A stretch of DNA of 64,000 nt. Source: Cristatella mucedo. Its lineage: Eukaryota; Bryozoa; Phylactolaemata; Cristatellidae. Within the stretch, counting starts at the first letter, position 1, and every line of letters begins with the position of its first letter. Under the pieces are notes generated by a model. The model did not search any database. It saw only the letters and a list, made by a program, of their open reading frames with translations, and was not told the origin of the DNA. Of this stretch, positions 27,901-42,582 are shown in pieces. The DNA is taken from NCBI GenBank assembly GCA_009760855.2, contig WPIO01000050.1, positions 2,259,501 to 2,323,500 of the forward strand, written 5' to 3'. Both the position numbers and the translations under genes were made by a program.

Positions 27901-30900
27901 TTGCCTCATATTCTGTAATACCACCGCGACAAGAGACTCGAGCTACACACCATGAACAAAGCAGGGAGGAGAGACACTCAACAGCATGAACAGCATGGCA
28001 ACAGCATGAATTGCAGACACCACTCAAGGCGACCGCAGTGAAGCTTTCTCGTTGTATGAACTTCCATTGGCCGTCCGCTGCCTGAACTGCACGAACGGAT
28101 CACGAACAAGCATTGATAGCACCAGTTTGGAGAGCAAGCAAGCCAGCCGATCTTTTATAACAACAGCAGATCGGCATAGCAGTCAGGGGATAGTGATACA
28201 GTCAGGGCAGTCAGAGCAAGTCAGCTTAAGTCCTAGAAACTCTGCCGTCAAACTTAGGTATGCATTTCGAAGCTGACAGCTGGCAGCTCGACCGGAGGCA
28301 CTTACTTCATCTGCCAGCCAGGGGCTTTGCCAACGGCAGCCGAAGAGGCCACACTCGGCCACCGAGCGCTACAGCACAGCACCTCTCGCAAGCCCTATCG
28401 GCTCACCAGACCGTCGAATCGTCCGTCTCCGCAGCGCCGGACGTTGAGGTTCTGCTGGCGGATACGCTCCAGCCGATCCACGTATGCAGCTTGCTCACGG
28501 CTGCGATCGTCCTGCTCGAAGGCCCGGCCATCCGCTGCAGCCGGTGGCGCACCGAGCGCACCACGGACGCCCAGTGGCTGAGATGAGAAAAACGCGCACC
28601 CATGCCGAACCGATCAGGCTTGGCACGAATCGGCTCCTTCCTCTCTGCAGTCAGCAAGGATCCAGCGGCACTACCATTTGCCGCTACTGCTGGGGCCGAC
28701 CGGCAGGCGCGCGAGCTAAGAACTCACATTGAACAAAGGGAAACCAGAAGGAGGAGCAGGAAAAGCAGGAACAGGAACAGGAGCAGGAGGAGGAGGAGGA
28801 GCAGGAGCAGGAGGAGCAGGAGGAGGAGCAGGAAAAGCAGGAGCAGGAGCAGGAGGAGGAGAGGAGCAGGAGGAGCAGGAGGAGGAGGAGGAGGAGGAGG
28901 AGGAGCAAGAGCAGGAGGAGCGGCGGCAGCAACAGCAGAGGACCTACCGCCTCTGAGCAGAGCAAGCCACAACTCACCGGCGCGTCCACTCCAGGCACGC
29001 CTCTCGCGGCCAGGCCTCGAGCTCGGTTTATGGCGGCTTCTCGCTGCCGCTGCTGAAACTCTTCGACGATCCTCGCTCGATCCGAGGCGGCCGATGCCTG
29101 CACCCTGCAAGGACATCAAAGCAAGAGCTAGGTCATCGGTGCGCCATCGGTGCGCACAGTGGTAGGCCGCCTGCACGCGACCTTGCGAGAGGTGGCATGC
29201 ATGTCATACCTGTGCGCCGCTGCAGCGTCTGCTGCCGCCGCCGCGGCTGCAACGTGGCCCCCAGCTGCCACTGCTGCGCCGCCGCCTCCAAGCTTGGGTG
29301 TCCAGCAGGCAGCTCTGTCGTCCGGGATCTGCTGGTGGACAGCAGCCTTCGCCGGTGCCCTGTTCAGCTGCAACTGAGCTGCAACAGACGCCCGAGAGAT
29401 GAAGGTGCTTAGCTACGGTTTTCCGACAGAGAAAGTTCGAGCGTGCGAGGGCATTCGTGATGTGACGTCAGGTCAGACCACAGGAACCGGTTGCCATTAT
29501 GCTTGGCGCTATACAGCAGGCTGTGCAAAGGTGAAGGCAAACTAGCTTCTGCTGCGGCAGCAGCCAATGCCATCACGTGCCGATGACATGCACGTCCTAG
29601 TGCAAGGGGTAACCCAGGACGGGAATTATCACTAGCTTCACTGCAGCGGAGAACACACTGCAAAATGTCCGGGCTACTGTAGGCATGGCGTGACAAAACA
29701 GGATGACTGATTGCGATAGCAATGGAAGCATTTCTTAAAGCGTCCTCACAAAGTTAAGTAGAATGCCTGCGGCCTCATTCCATGCCGGCCATGATTATCC
29801 CCACCAACCGTAGGGGGTGAGGATGTTTTATGTACATCACATATCGGCAATAGCAGGAACTCAAATAAGAATTGTACGAAGGTGGCCGATTTAGCTCAGC
29901 ATTGACTTATGCTAGTCTCGTTCGAGTGAGCACCATCAGGATGGGTAGCCACATGGTGCAGAGAAATCAAATCTGTAACCATTCTAGTGCCATGAGGCTA
30001 GGTAGGCTCACTTGTTTTTGATTTGGCCGACTTATTCAGTCAGTTACCGTAATCTCATCTAAGTGCCTTGGGGTCTCAGTCCGAGGTAGGGAGCATGCAC
30101 TTCACAATCTATGTCGTGAGTTCGAGTCCTGCAGCAGGCATCCATCATTGCCGCCGCCAGGCAGCAGCTGACAGGTGCAAAGATTTGTTTTGCTGCTATA
30201 TATAAAAGTCTGTTAAATACCTTTTACTTTAGCTGTTTTAGTTACTAGTCGTAGCATGGGGACTTTGGATAAGCATTGTGCGACTGGTAGCTAGCCTGAT
30301 GATGGCCAGCTCAGAAAAAGCCACAGGTACACGCCCAACGTCGGGTAGCCAAGCATCTTTCAGCTTGCTTTTGTGTTCTAACGCTATGCATGTTGAAGAG
30401 CAGCTGCAAGCTCAGGTCCAAATGCCTTCTAAGCAAAGAATTCATATCGGATGTGCAATGCACAGCCACATACTAGCAACCATCTGAGATCACCTGCCAA
30501 TAGAGAGGGTCTCTGGAATGTGGCTCTCATGCTCTCGAACTTCAAACTGCTGTCAGGAGTACACTGCTTCGGTGAGCAGCGAATTGGCCGAGCATAACAT
30601 AACATTGAATCTTGTCAAATTTCTGAAAATACCACCCACATGCTATTTTCTTATGAAAACAAAAACAATAATAAGGACAAAACATTTGATAAAGCACCCT
30701 CAGATAACTCAATCTCTTTCCAGGAGATTTACATTTGCTGCAAAGAAGAAACGATAGAATGGTTAGTGGTATCATGCTCAATAAACAACAAGAATAATGT
30801 GGTTAGGGTGGCATGCACAGAGACAGCATGGGAGTATGGTTAGTGACAGACAGCATGCACAGTATCAGCACGAATAAGCACATACAGGTCGAATCACAGG

Positions 30901-33900
30901 ACCCACTAAATGCTGTCATAAATAGATGCGGTTTTAGGTTCTTTTGGGAGCGTATGGACTAAAGGCACGGTCTCAAAAGGATTTGAGGTTTGTATGAGAT
31001 ATACGTAAACGATTAGATTCCGAAAAGCAGTGCTACGATATTTGGCCTGGTGGAGGAGTAGATCTGATACGTAGGCTGGGGCCAACGAATGAAGAAACCT
31101 AAAATTGAGTGACAAAAGCTTGAAGTCAATGCGTTGCTTTACTGGGAGCAAGTGCAGGTCAACGAGAAGTGGTGAGATGTGGTAACTGCGACCGTCACGA
31201 CAGAAAAGCTTAGCTGCAAAGTTCTTTACCAGCTGTAAGCCCATTTCTGCTTATCTATCCCTCTTGAAATAGCACTGCTTTTGCCAGGCAGACGGTGCCC
31301 TCACTCCTCCTAAAAAGAGTTATTTTTTCAAGCTTCGTACCACTTTTACTCTGAGTTCGGCATTTAAAGTGCAACTCGATAAACGATGGGCAGAATGGAT
31401 GCTCTTGCGGCTCCTAAACATCCTGACAGAATTCGCTAACTGCCTCTGAGCGGCAGGGTTTAGAGCTGAGCAAATGGCCATGCCTCATGACTGCACTTCA
31501 CAGCACGAATGGACAGTTTCCGATACGCTCAGAATGCTCTTAAGCAGAGCTCACAACTGCAGAGGCAACGACATAGCACGTGGCAGCCATTACACATCTG
31601 GTGAGGAATCGCACAAGGTGCAAGCATGCACAATAGTGGCTGCACAACTGCAAATAATCGTGCCTAACTCGCAAGAGGTCGCGAGGGATGTACACAGTTA
31701 TCGTTACGACCCAAAAAGATTGATATTAAAAACAATCTACCAACCACTGTAATGCAAGAAGATGCGCACACACTCACCGGGCTCGCCAGATGGCAGTTTG
31801 GACACGTCTTTTTTCTCAGCTCTCCGCTGGTCCAGATAATTGAGATACTTCTCGTAATCGCCTCGGTCACGTGCCGACACCGGCAGCTGCACGGCAGCTG
31901 CACCGCCAGCAGCAGGAAGGCCGCCACCTGCTGCTCCCGGTGCTGCGGCCGGCGGAGGAGGCAGCGGCCGCCGGTCGGCCGCAGCCACGGGCAGGGGATT
32001 CCTGACGTTTTCGGGGCGCTTCTGAAGCGGCAGACAACGGCAGGATCGGTCGAGACGGCTACGAGAGCAGAGCACGCCGCCGGAGAGCCGGCGATCAGCA
32101 TCCGGGCACTTTTGGAGGCTTCACCTCAGCTAGTGAGGCTCCTTCGCTGCTACTCAAAGAGTCGATGAGGCTCTGACGGTTGGCTTCGCACGATCGACGA
32201 ATGAGGTCGGCTTTCTGACGTTCGACAAGCTGCCGGTGCTGCTGGGCAAGCTCGGCAGCAGCGGCCGCGTCGTCCAGCTGCTGCTTCCGCCGAGCCGCCT
32301 CCTCCTCGCGGCGGCGTGCCAACGGATCCTGCTAGGCGAAGAGTGGCCGGCAATCGAGCAGGATCACGAGCAGAGCGATCACGCTGAGATCCTGTGATCA
32401 TGTATGCAGCAGCAATCTCGGAGCTTGCAATGCAAACGAGTGCGATCCTGATGTGGTAGCGGAGCAGGCACAGCGATAGGACAGCACAAGGAGGGCTGCC
32501 GCTCCGGTGACTTTTACGCGCACTATCACATTCATTGCTAGCCCCCCACAGCACGCTTGGATTCAGACTGTTGCAAAACTGGCTGCCCACGTGTCGGCCT
32601 AATCCCTACGACGGCCATGCCCTGTCAGCCAAAGCGATTGCAGGGGGTCTTCTGGGCTCTGACAGACAATAAGCAAGCAGGTGCCAAGCATAGATATATT
32701 CACATGTCTTGTAGCATCTCGAGCCTGCTTCGGTGCGCAGGTGACCGGCAGCAAAGCAGCAGCTGCTGCTGCCTTGCTGAGGCACACAAGCTGCACAGCA
32801 GCCTGCAAGGCTGGCATCCGCTTGCTAAGGGCCACATGGGCACCGGTCGAGTACGAGCTGCACCTTGCAATAGGCTTGCTCACCAACAGCCTGGATGGAC
32901 GCACTTCGGTGGCACAGCAGCAGGTGTGGCATCAGATGAGGCTATGCACAAGGCATATGAAGCAGCAGAATGCAAGCCGACAAGTTCTCGAAGCATATGC
33001 AGGCTCTAACTATGCAATTCAAACGCAAAAGTATCTATGAGGGCTTAAGGACACCCCAATGACGAGTGGCAGTATCAGCTGATCGATTCGATTATCTTCA
33101 TTCAATAGCATGAAAAACATGATCTGAGTGAGATGTTATAATATTTTCTATTTATCACAACCTATGTTAAATATGCACAGCTGGGTAATTATGTCAATCG
33201 ACAGTGAGCTGCCCCTGTTCTTTAAAACTTGCTGTATTTGTCGGATGTGACTTCGGTATGCACGTGTGGCTAGATTAAAAGGCTCTGCTCTTCTAAAATG
33301 TGATGTTGTTGTGCGACCATCGCTACGTGCCCGAAATTTAGGTATCGTTTTCAACAGCTACCTAAATTTTAAAAGCTTCATTCAGAAGACTGCCTTTACA
33401 GCTAGCCATCACGTCCGATCCCTATCTAAGATAAGAAACTGTCTTTCACGGTGGCATGCAAACAATTTAACTAGCTCCCTAGTTCTTTCTCGGCTTGATT
33501 ATTGTAATTCTTTTTTGGCTGGGCCACCAAAACAAGCAACTAGACCACTGCAAATGGCTATGAATATGGCTGCAAGGCTAGTTTTCAAGTCCCACAGGTT
33601 TGACCACGCGTCTCCTTTGCTAAAAGAGCTAGGATGGCTGGCAGTTGATCAACGGATACAGAGCCAAGTTCTTATGCTGACCCACAAGGCCCACCACGGC
33701 TTGGCTCCTCCATACCTAGTTGAACTGCTGCACCAGTTTCAGCCTCCTCGTGCCCTCAGGTCCTGTATGGACAATAAATGAGGTGCTCCATTCCTCTGCT
33801 TAAAGACCGTTAGTAACAGAAGCTTTAGCACTGCAGGTCCTAAACTGTGGAGCTCGCTTCAACAACTCTTACGCAACAAGTATACGCACGAGCAGCACTC

Positions 33901-36432
33901 TTTCACGTATGCACATGTTAACCTACACAAGCACGAGCGTGCAAGCTTCCGGTGTGACAATGACACGTGAGTCGGACAAGACTCCACCCACGACAAACAG
34001 CAGTGACAGACTCGAGCCACCACGGTATCAGTTAGCATCGGGTTTCCCCAAATACCACTGCCAGGCCTAAAACTCAGTCTCAACCACTTAATACTGGCAG
34101 ACAGGCCTCTTGCTTAAAAGGCATCATGGCAGCAGCACTAACAATAACCGAAGAGGATGCTGTCTGCCAGGCAGGCCAGTGGAAAATGCCACGGCAATAG
34201 CTGGTCAGCCATGCATGCAAACATGCTGACAATAGCTAAGTGTGGCGATTCTGAATCATGGAAGCCCTTGACAGGGCAAGATCGTGGTGAATGGCAGCTA
34301 GCCGAAAGTACCATACGAGCTAGAGACAATGCTTTCCTCAGGTAGCTCAGAGCTAAGCAATGACCATTTCGAAGAGAACGAGACAGATTAGAAGCAGGGT
34401 GGCAATGAGGCCTTTTCTCGACGATAGCTCACGGTGAGATTAGTCGCCACAACGGCGGTCGCGCGTGCATCGCTTACCCAGGCCGCCACAGCGGGCTTTG
34501 CCGGCAGTGGTCGAACAGGAGCGCTAGGTGGCCGTGCTGCGCCGGCACTCGGCGGACGCTTGACGGCAGGAGCAGCAGCAGGCTTCCTACGAACGGGTAA
34601 GGGGACATCGACGAGACGTGAGCAGGGGGAGAACATGAAACCGGATAAAGGAGAAGACCAGCTGTGCGGCTCCAGCTCCAAGTTACAGAGCACAGCAGCA
34701 GCCAGCTACCAAGCCTGAGCCTCACCTGACACATGCGCTGTGGCCGAGCTTAGATCACCACATAGACAGTGTAGGAATAGCTTTCAAAACCTCTTGAGGC
34801 CCACCGCAGGCTGATGATACACAGACGCATGCAGCATAACTCGCAGCATATGTGAATGTTGTTGAACAAGAAAGCGGCTGACAAATGTGGGCTCTCTCAC
34901 CCCAGCTCTCCCCGAAAGGAACAGAACAACTCAAATATATTCATCGTAATCTAATGGTGAACATTATGAAAATCGAGCGACAAATGACGTTTTAGAAACC
35001 TGCATTAGCACGAAACTGGGTGGCTGGCAAGTCCTTTGTGGTTGACCACTACTCACGTTCCAAAACAATGCTGAAGCCATATAATGACTTGAAAAAACTT
35101 TTGCTACTACTGATTATACCTACAGCAAATGCATGTGTACAAGTCACACGACTTAAGTTCCTAAATCAAGTCATTCAATGGGTAGCTACCCAAATATCCA
35201 ACACTGCACTGCAGAGCTGCCGATCGACGCTGCATCCAGTTCAGCGACTATTAAAGTGCAAAGTGGCCCAAGCTTGGCTGCCACACTAACCTGCGCATAT
35301 ATAGGCATGTACATAGCAGCCGCTGCGCATGAGGGATGCACTTACAAACAAGCAGATTCAGACGCTCGAGTGCATGCCAAATAAAAATTGTTCAACTTCA
35401 ACTCGGAATGGCCACGTCGCAGAAGTGCTCAGGCTTTCATAAGTATGTAAGAATGCGGAAGAACTACATTACCAACTACAAGCAGCACCGCAATAGGCAA
35501 CGCCTGCCAAGAATGCTACGCATGGTGAAAGAGGCTGCTGAGTGGAGCGGGGCAGGTTAGCACCACGCCTGATTCTCTGTTTGAGCAGCCGCCAAGCCAC
35601 GCAGCTACAGTGCATTCAGAGACGAGCTATCACCCTATTTTTGAGAGCTTAGCATAAAGAAAAACGTGGCCCATGGCTGGCTCGACAGCATCCTCACTAG
35701 CCAACTTGCAAGTACAGGATGCCATAGCGTCTCAACGGCGACACAATTAATGTCGACAAAGCTCGTACAGCAAACACCTAGCAGACCCTAGCGTAGACAG
35801 TTTATATAGGCCTTGGACACATGCTTGATGCTATCTTCGAATCCATTAGCAACCGGACTTTCACCTCAGGATGGCCCAATCATTATCACAGGTGCAATGT
35901 GTTACACTTTTCGAGTTTTGCCGCAGAAACCGTCTGGATCCGGGGTGCCTGATTGCACAAGCATGAATGTATAAAAAATCACACCGGCGAGTGAGGGCTT
36001 TGGAATCGAGGCTGCACCAGCCAACGCAAGTAACTCAGCCAACAGAGTGCCGCTAGCAGAGCTATACTTACTTAGCAGGAGAAGCCGACACGGGCCGCCT
36101 AGCCCCCGGAGGCTTGCCAGCATAAGGATTTGCCGGCTCAGGCACCGGGCCCAGTGCGGCTCTTTTCACAGCCGGAGCTAAAAGCAAGCAGTGCCGGTGG
36201 AAGCTCAGCCGTGCATGGCCGAGCTGAATGAAGGGCGCCAGGACGTGGTGACAGAGGCACGACCTAAGAGTACGTAGGCCAGGCAAGCTAACTTGGCAGA
36301 GCTACTAACTAACTCTCTCTATCGGCAGCAGCAGAAACAAGAACATAGGCGCAGGACTGATGTATCGATAAGACAAAGTCTACTGCTGGTCAGAGACACC
36401 CCGATCAGTGGTCAGTCACACACGCATGCGTG

Positions 36433-36474
<42 letters not shown>

Positions 36475-39400
36475 GATCGGTGGCCGTACGATACGGGAGC
36501 AACCGATAGATCGCCATGCCAATGTGGTGGCTGTGAGGATACAAGATGGGATCGGTGGGGGGGGGAGAGCAAAGAATCACGCCTCAGCAAGGCGACACGC
36601 AAGCGACAGACAGACGGCTGCTGCTGCGGCGGCGGCACAGCGCATCGCACACACCTGCAGGTGAAGAGGCAGCGGCCGGAGAATCGCTTGGCGGTGGTGG
36701 CAGCAGTCTCTTCTGCAGCCTCTGGCCGTGCAGGATGGTGTGACTAAACTCTGAATGCATGTCCTGCACGGCGAGAGAAGCGCGAGCGTGCCACACGCAT
36801 GCTAGCTCAGCTCATCCGAGAAGATGTGCTTTAATTACTGTCTCCTACTCACGGCATCTGAAAGAAACTTCTTTATACGCTGCTGGATGAAGGGCTTCTT
36901 TAGAATTGTGTTGGCCGACGGCCTCTCCCTGTAACACAAGGGAGCCATCAGCAGTGGGCATACCACTGAAATCGGCGTTATCGAGCGGAGCGATTGGAAT
37001 CAAATGAAAAGCAAATGAACCAGACAGTTACCAGAAGAGGCTCAATAAAGCACTGCGATAACAGCTTGCCGTCTGAAAAATGGCTACGCTACAGGAACCA
37101 CCAACAGAGAGAGGTGCACGCAATACCAGACGGCGCCACATTACCTGGCATCTCGCTTGAACATCTGAGCGATAAGATTTCTAAGCTCGTAGCTGTACTT
37201 TGGCGGCACAGGAGGATATGTGCCCCTAAACGAGGTATTGCATTCATTATTGGATCACATTCGTGTCAATGTACCGAGCATGATCGCAGAGACTGGGAGT
37301 GCTTCACCAAATGCAGTCATATCGGGGAGCAGTGCAACAGACAAGCAAACAAGCACATTCTTTATTAGCCAAGGAGCGCCTGCAAAACCCCAAAATCTAC
37401 CTCATGATTTTTACAACAAGATTCTTCATATTGCTTCCATCGAACTGAAAAAAATGCATATCGATGCTCACTGGTGGCTCATAACGATCAGACAGAGAGC
37501 ACGGGCATGGATGCGGGCATGCTTGCAGCAAAAAACAAACTAGTGCTATACTGGACAGGGGGCTCAAGGTGTTCATGAAACAGCAACATGGCTTCGACAC
37601 GGAACATACGAAACATGCTGAACGGCTGCTAAATTCATTCGACAAGTGCCTCCAATGCAAGACATTCTTTCAGAATAAAGCGGCAGACTAGTATAACTCA
37701 GCGTCCACACTATTCCAAATTTCCAAGCAATGCTGGCTAGCCTATCACTCTCTTATCGAATGATAACGGCTGCTTCCAACATTTTGCCAATGTTGTTGCC
37801 TCATAGAAGTTTCCCTGACAATGCCGTTGCGTACGATGGGCCCATTCTCATCCAAACGTCTAAGACACAGCATATCCACGTGCCATGCACCCATTCACTC
37901 GCCCCTGAGTCTTTGCCCGGAGGTAGCTGCTAGCTCTTCACGACAAGTCGCAGGTTCGAGTTCTGCAGCTGGCAATCCATTATTGCCCACTGCAAGCGGT
38001 GGCGATGGCCGTTAAGGCTCTTCTGCCGCTACATGTGAGTGAAGTGCCCAGAAAGAGACTGAGTTCTCTGAGGGCACTATATCAAGTGCAGCATTATTAT
38101 TATTATTATTATTATTATCATCATCAAATGAGGCTGCTAAAGCAGCTAACTACATACTCTTCTCAATGATCAACCACCACTATGCCCATGTCTCGGTAAG
38201 GCAGGCGAGTAACGGTTAGCAGCTTGGCCATCGATTCGCATGCATGCGCACACGAGTCTATGTGCATTGCCTTTTATATCAGTTTGTCGGATATTAGGAC
38301 AATTGTGATCAACCGTACTCCACTAGTTAGACCGATTGGACAAAGCAGCTTACCGCGTGTTTCAGCGTTGTCATCTCATACAGCACACAGCCCAAGGACC
38401 AGATGTCACTACAACGTGTACACTTAGACCATTGCACAAGGCGGCAGCCACAACGAGGCTTCAGTATAGCAAGGAGCAGATGAACATATTAACGGCAACT
38501 GCTGACTTGTGGCACATTGTCACTCGCCTCTTGTTGTTGTAGGGACGGTTCTCACAGATCTCAGGGGAGAGATAGTAAGGCGTACCGATGCAGGTTCGAG
38601 CCAACTCCATCGTGCTGTTCAGCACCTTAGCAATGCCGAAATCGCCCAGCTTCAATATGCCTCCCTTGGTCATAAATATGTTCTACAAGCATGTGCACCA
38701 ATGCAGCCACCTGTTCAGGACTTGACAGGATGTTAACAACCATTACTGGTAACAAAAATAAATCTATTTCGCTTACTCAGACAGCAGGTCCAAAATGCAG
38801 CTCTATCGCTGGAGGACCTTCGAACTTAAGAATGACTACGTTCAAACACTGACTCTCGAGTCAGGAAGCTGACTAACCACTAAATACTATGCTGCGCCAT
38901 GCTAAGCAGCTAGAGATATTAGGCCTGCAAACAGTGCTCAACATGCATAGCAGCACGATCGTCAAAGGGCAATGCACGGCTAATGATCAAGAATAGTTGT
39001 GAGATCTCCAAGGAAGTTCAGACAAAGAAGAGTGCCTTTTAATGACCGATAAGATATGTAAGCATGCACAAACAACAGTCTCCATCATACAACAGTATTT
39101 TGGTCCTCAGACACACAAGCACAACTCATTACGAAATCGCAAACAGCGGATTACATCAGCTGGCTCACGGTGCCTGAATGTGCTGAAACAGGTAAGCCAT
39201 CAGCTGAGTGAAACGTCGGCAAGTAGCAACTCTGCCGGGCCTCTGGCGCCGCATAGCAATGCCCTCTCTTACACACAGGATGTGAGCCAGTGGTGCATAG
39301 CCTGTGAGCTCGGTGTGCGAATTAACGGCCTATGCTGATCTACACAGACATGTGACGAGACTCAACTTTTGCCGGATATGCAGACAAGGGAGTGGCTGCC

Positions 39401-41095
39401 TTCGCATGCATTTGTGAACTTCGTGTTGGTAACTTATGCCGTCCAGCGGTTGGGCAGAGAGCATTTTAGCTGGAATGCACACGAAGGTGTACGAGTAGAC
39501 TATGTCTATTTAGCTTAATCCTAGCATAAGGAACGAGCTTCATCTCCGTCGGCGTGACCTGAAGCCTTACATATGACTCCTACACGCATTTCACGACATA
39601 TTACGGCCACCATTGGTAGACCCGGCTGCTGCATGGCAAGTGAAAACAGAGCTTGCCAACACAATCAACTTGTCTTCAAGAAAAACAAGGGCTGTGCTGC
39701 TTCCTGAAGTATGGGTAAATGTCATAGGTATTCATCATCATCATACAAATACCTGAGACTTGATGTCCCTGTGCAAGATCTTCCTATCATGAATATGCTT
39801 TACAGACAAGCAGATCTGGACGAACATATCAAGTACCTGCAATAAACTGAACAAGCTATATTTTCTTTCAAAAAGACCGATTAGCAATGACAGCAACGTC
39901 CAATATGATTGCTAAGGCACAAGCAGTAGCCAAGTTAAAAAATCAATAGTGCTAACGGGTAGAGTACTATGGAAATTGGCCAGGGCAGCAGCTTAGCATC
40001 CGAACGTTGATCGAAAGGATGCCTATCTCAAAAGAAGTCCTCCGATAGGCGACCTGCATGCAGTGTGCATGAAGAAAAGAAAACAAAATAAACAGGTAAA
40101 CAGCCATATCATTCTATGAGATCTCTCTCCCAAGCCTCACGGCTTGTAGATGCCATTATGCATACAAACGATTTTTTTTATTGCTGTCAAGTTCTACCTC
40201 ATCAAACAAGTAACACTAGGTTTCTCGAACAGGTAATGAATACACTAACGAACGAGAACGCCCACAGCACCTGGATGCAAAATGACAATCAAACTGGCCC
40301 TAGGCAAAATGGGCAGTCATATTTCAAGGACCTGCGAAGTACCCATGCGATCAACCTCAATTAGGTGTATTCAAAAGAAACAGTCAGCATGCCATCGCAC
40401 AGAAATAATCGGCTTGCCGTAGCACCATACGAGCTGCATCTCTATATACATGTTTGCAAAGGCAGCTTCTAGAAACAACCTCAGGTGGCTCAGCTCAGTA
40501 ATTGCAGATTGTAGGTACATTACATCGCCGGCCTTATTTCCCTCGACGCACATCCAAACTGCTCACCCGCTCTTCAGGCATCAAGATGCCACGCTGTGCA
40601 CTAATGTAGGTAAACAGATCTCCAGCATCACAGTAGTCCATGGCAATGTAGAGGTTCCCACTTTCTGAAAAAAACAAATGCACCATTTTTCTTTTTTTTC
40701 TTGTACGAAAATACCCACACAATTATAACTAACACACTTTCAAGCACACTTTTCCTTCCACGAGTCGACTGCCCTAAGAGCTCCAGTGAGTATCGAACAG
40801 CAGCACATGCATACGCACAGAAAGTACCAAGTGCACGATACATAGAACATAGAGGATCAGGCAAGGACAGGCCTGAACTGACATGGGTAGATGCAATGGC
40901 TAGCGAAGCATAAGCTGAGCAAACAAGGAAGTCAGTAGAGGAGGCGGCGTGAAAGGTGGCTGGCTGTCAGACCTTGCGGGCAGAGTTTGGACAGAGTTAA
41001 TGACCAAACACGTAAAACTGCAGCATGGCACCATCACACCGACCGTGCTTGTACATCTAGCAGCACCGACAATAAAAGAGGGGGATAACTTTAGT

Positions 41096-41151
<56 letters not shown>

Positions 41152-41699
41152 TATATAAGATAAATATAAATAACTATATAAATATCTATATAGTTATTGA
41201 TAGTTATGACAAACTATATAGGTCAGTGACATACCCGGCTTCTCATAGTTGGCTCACGAGGTTAGCTATGGCTATGGTGATAATAGTGGTGGTTCATGGG
41301 TCGTGATAACAAAAGGCAATTCGGAGAACTACCTCAGTTGGCCAGAACGAAGATCGGGCACCACACATAGCGGAGCACCAACGTGGGGCCTCCAAACAAA
41401 CCCGTCTAAGCCAGGAATAAGCTGCTCACAGTACACGATCCAGGTTGTGGGTTGCTTCCTACACGAATAAATTCTCTTGTCACCTACTGAAGGTGGGGGA
41501 TGAGAGCCGCTAAGGCTGCTCTACACCTATATAAATAAGGCTGCAGCTGAGTCAACCAATCTATGCCTTTGCTTTTTACTCTGCTTTGTCGCAAAAAGGC
41601 CATTAAAGTTCCAGGTCACCAAGAAGAGTCTCTTGCAACCCTACAATAGACTCAGTATCCTAGTCATTAATCTCCAAGCTTCGTCAGGTGCTGGGGGAG

Positions 41700-41742
<43 letters not shown>

Positions 41743-41751
41743 GAGAGAGAC

Positions 41752-41784
<33 letters not shown>

Positions 41785-42397
41785 AAGCTTGTGGGTCAGA
41801 CCTGAGGAAACATGTGGGTCAGACCCGACGCCCATCTGCAGGCAGCTGCCGCTAGGGTGCCACCTGTATACCATGGTGCCACCAGTATGCTATGGTGCCA
41901 CCTGAAAGTAGCAGCCTCACCTCGACCTATAGCCTGAGTCTGTCTAGTCCGCGCGCTGCTCTTGCCACCACGCCCCCAGTGCGGCCCTCTCGTGTGCCCA
42001 CCAGGCGGTGCGTGGCGCTTCGGCGACGAGCACCTCGGGCGAGGAAGGCACCCCAGCGATGGCACGAGCTGCCTCTTTTGCCGCCTAATCATAGCTGCCT
42101 CCACAGCTAGCCTCACGTGAACAAAACGTGAAAGTGAGATACACCAATGTTCTGATGTCGATCGACAGAGATTCTGCAGGTAGTGCAAGATGGCAGCCGT
42201 GGCAGCTAAATCGAGGTAGCCTTACAATGCACCTACTCTGGCAGCTCCAGTGCTCTCGCAGCAAACATGTAACGACGAAAGGGAGTTAAAATGTGCACGA
42301 CAAGAGGAGCTATTCCAAAGCTGGTGACACCAACCAACCAGCCGTCCACAAGGTTGTGGCTTTAGTACAAACTATTCTCAAGCAGTGTAACAACTAG

Positions 42398-42470
<73 letters not shown>

Positions 42471-42549
42471 ACACGAGTATACTGTAAGTGCAAACTTGCT
42501 TCGCTCCGACTTCATGCCATCTTGCCTCAAGCTCAACTCTGGCTAATGA

Positions 42550-42582
<33 letters not shown>

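Noticed and set aside
28602-29176. Arg/Ser-rich and Gly/Ala-rich open frames of 139-187 codons on both strands
   Set aside because: They run through the polypurine tract and the antisense of NEK1 exon 16; composition alone keeps them open.
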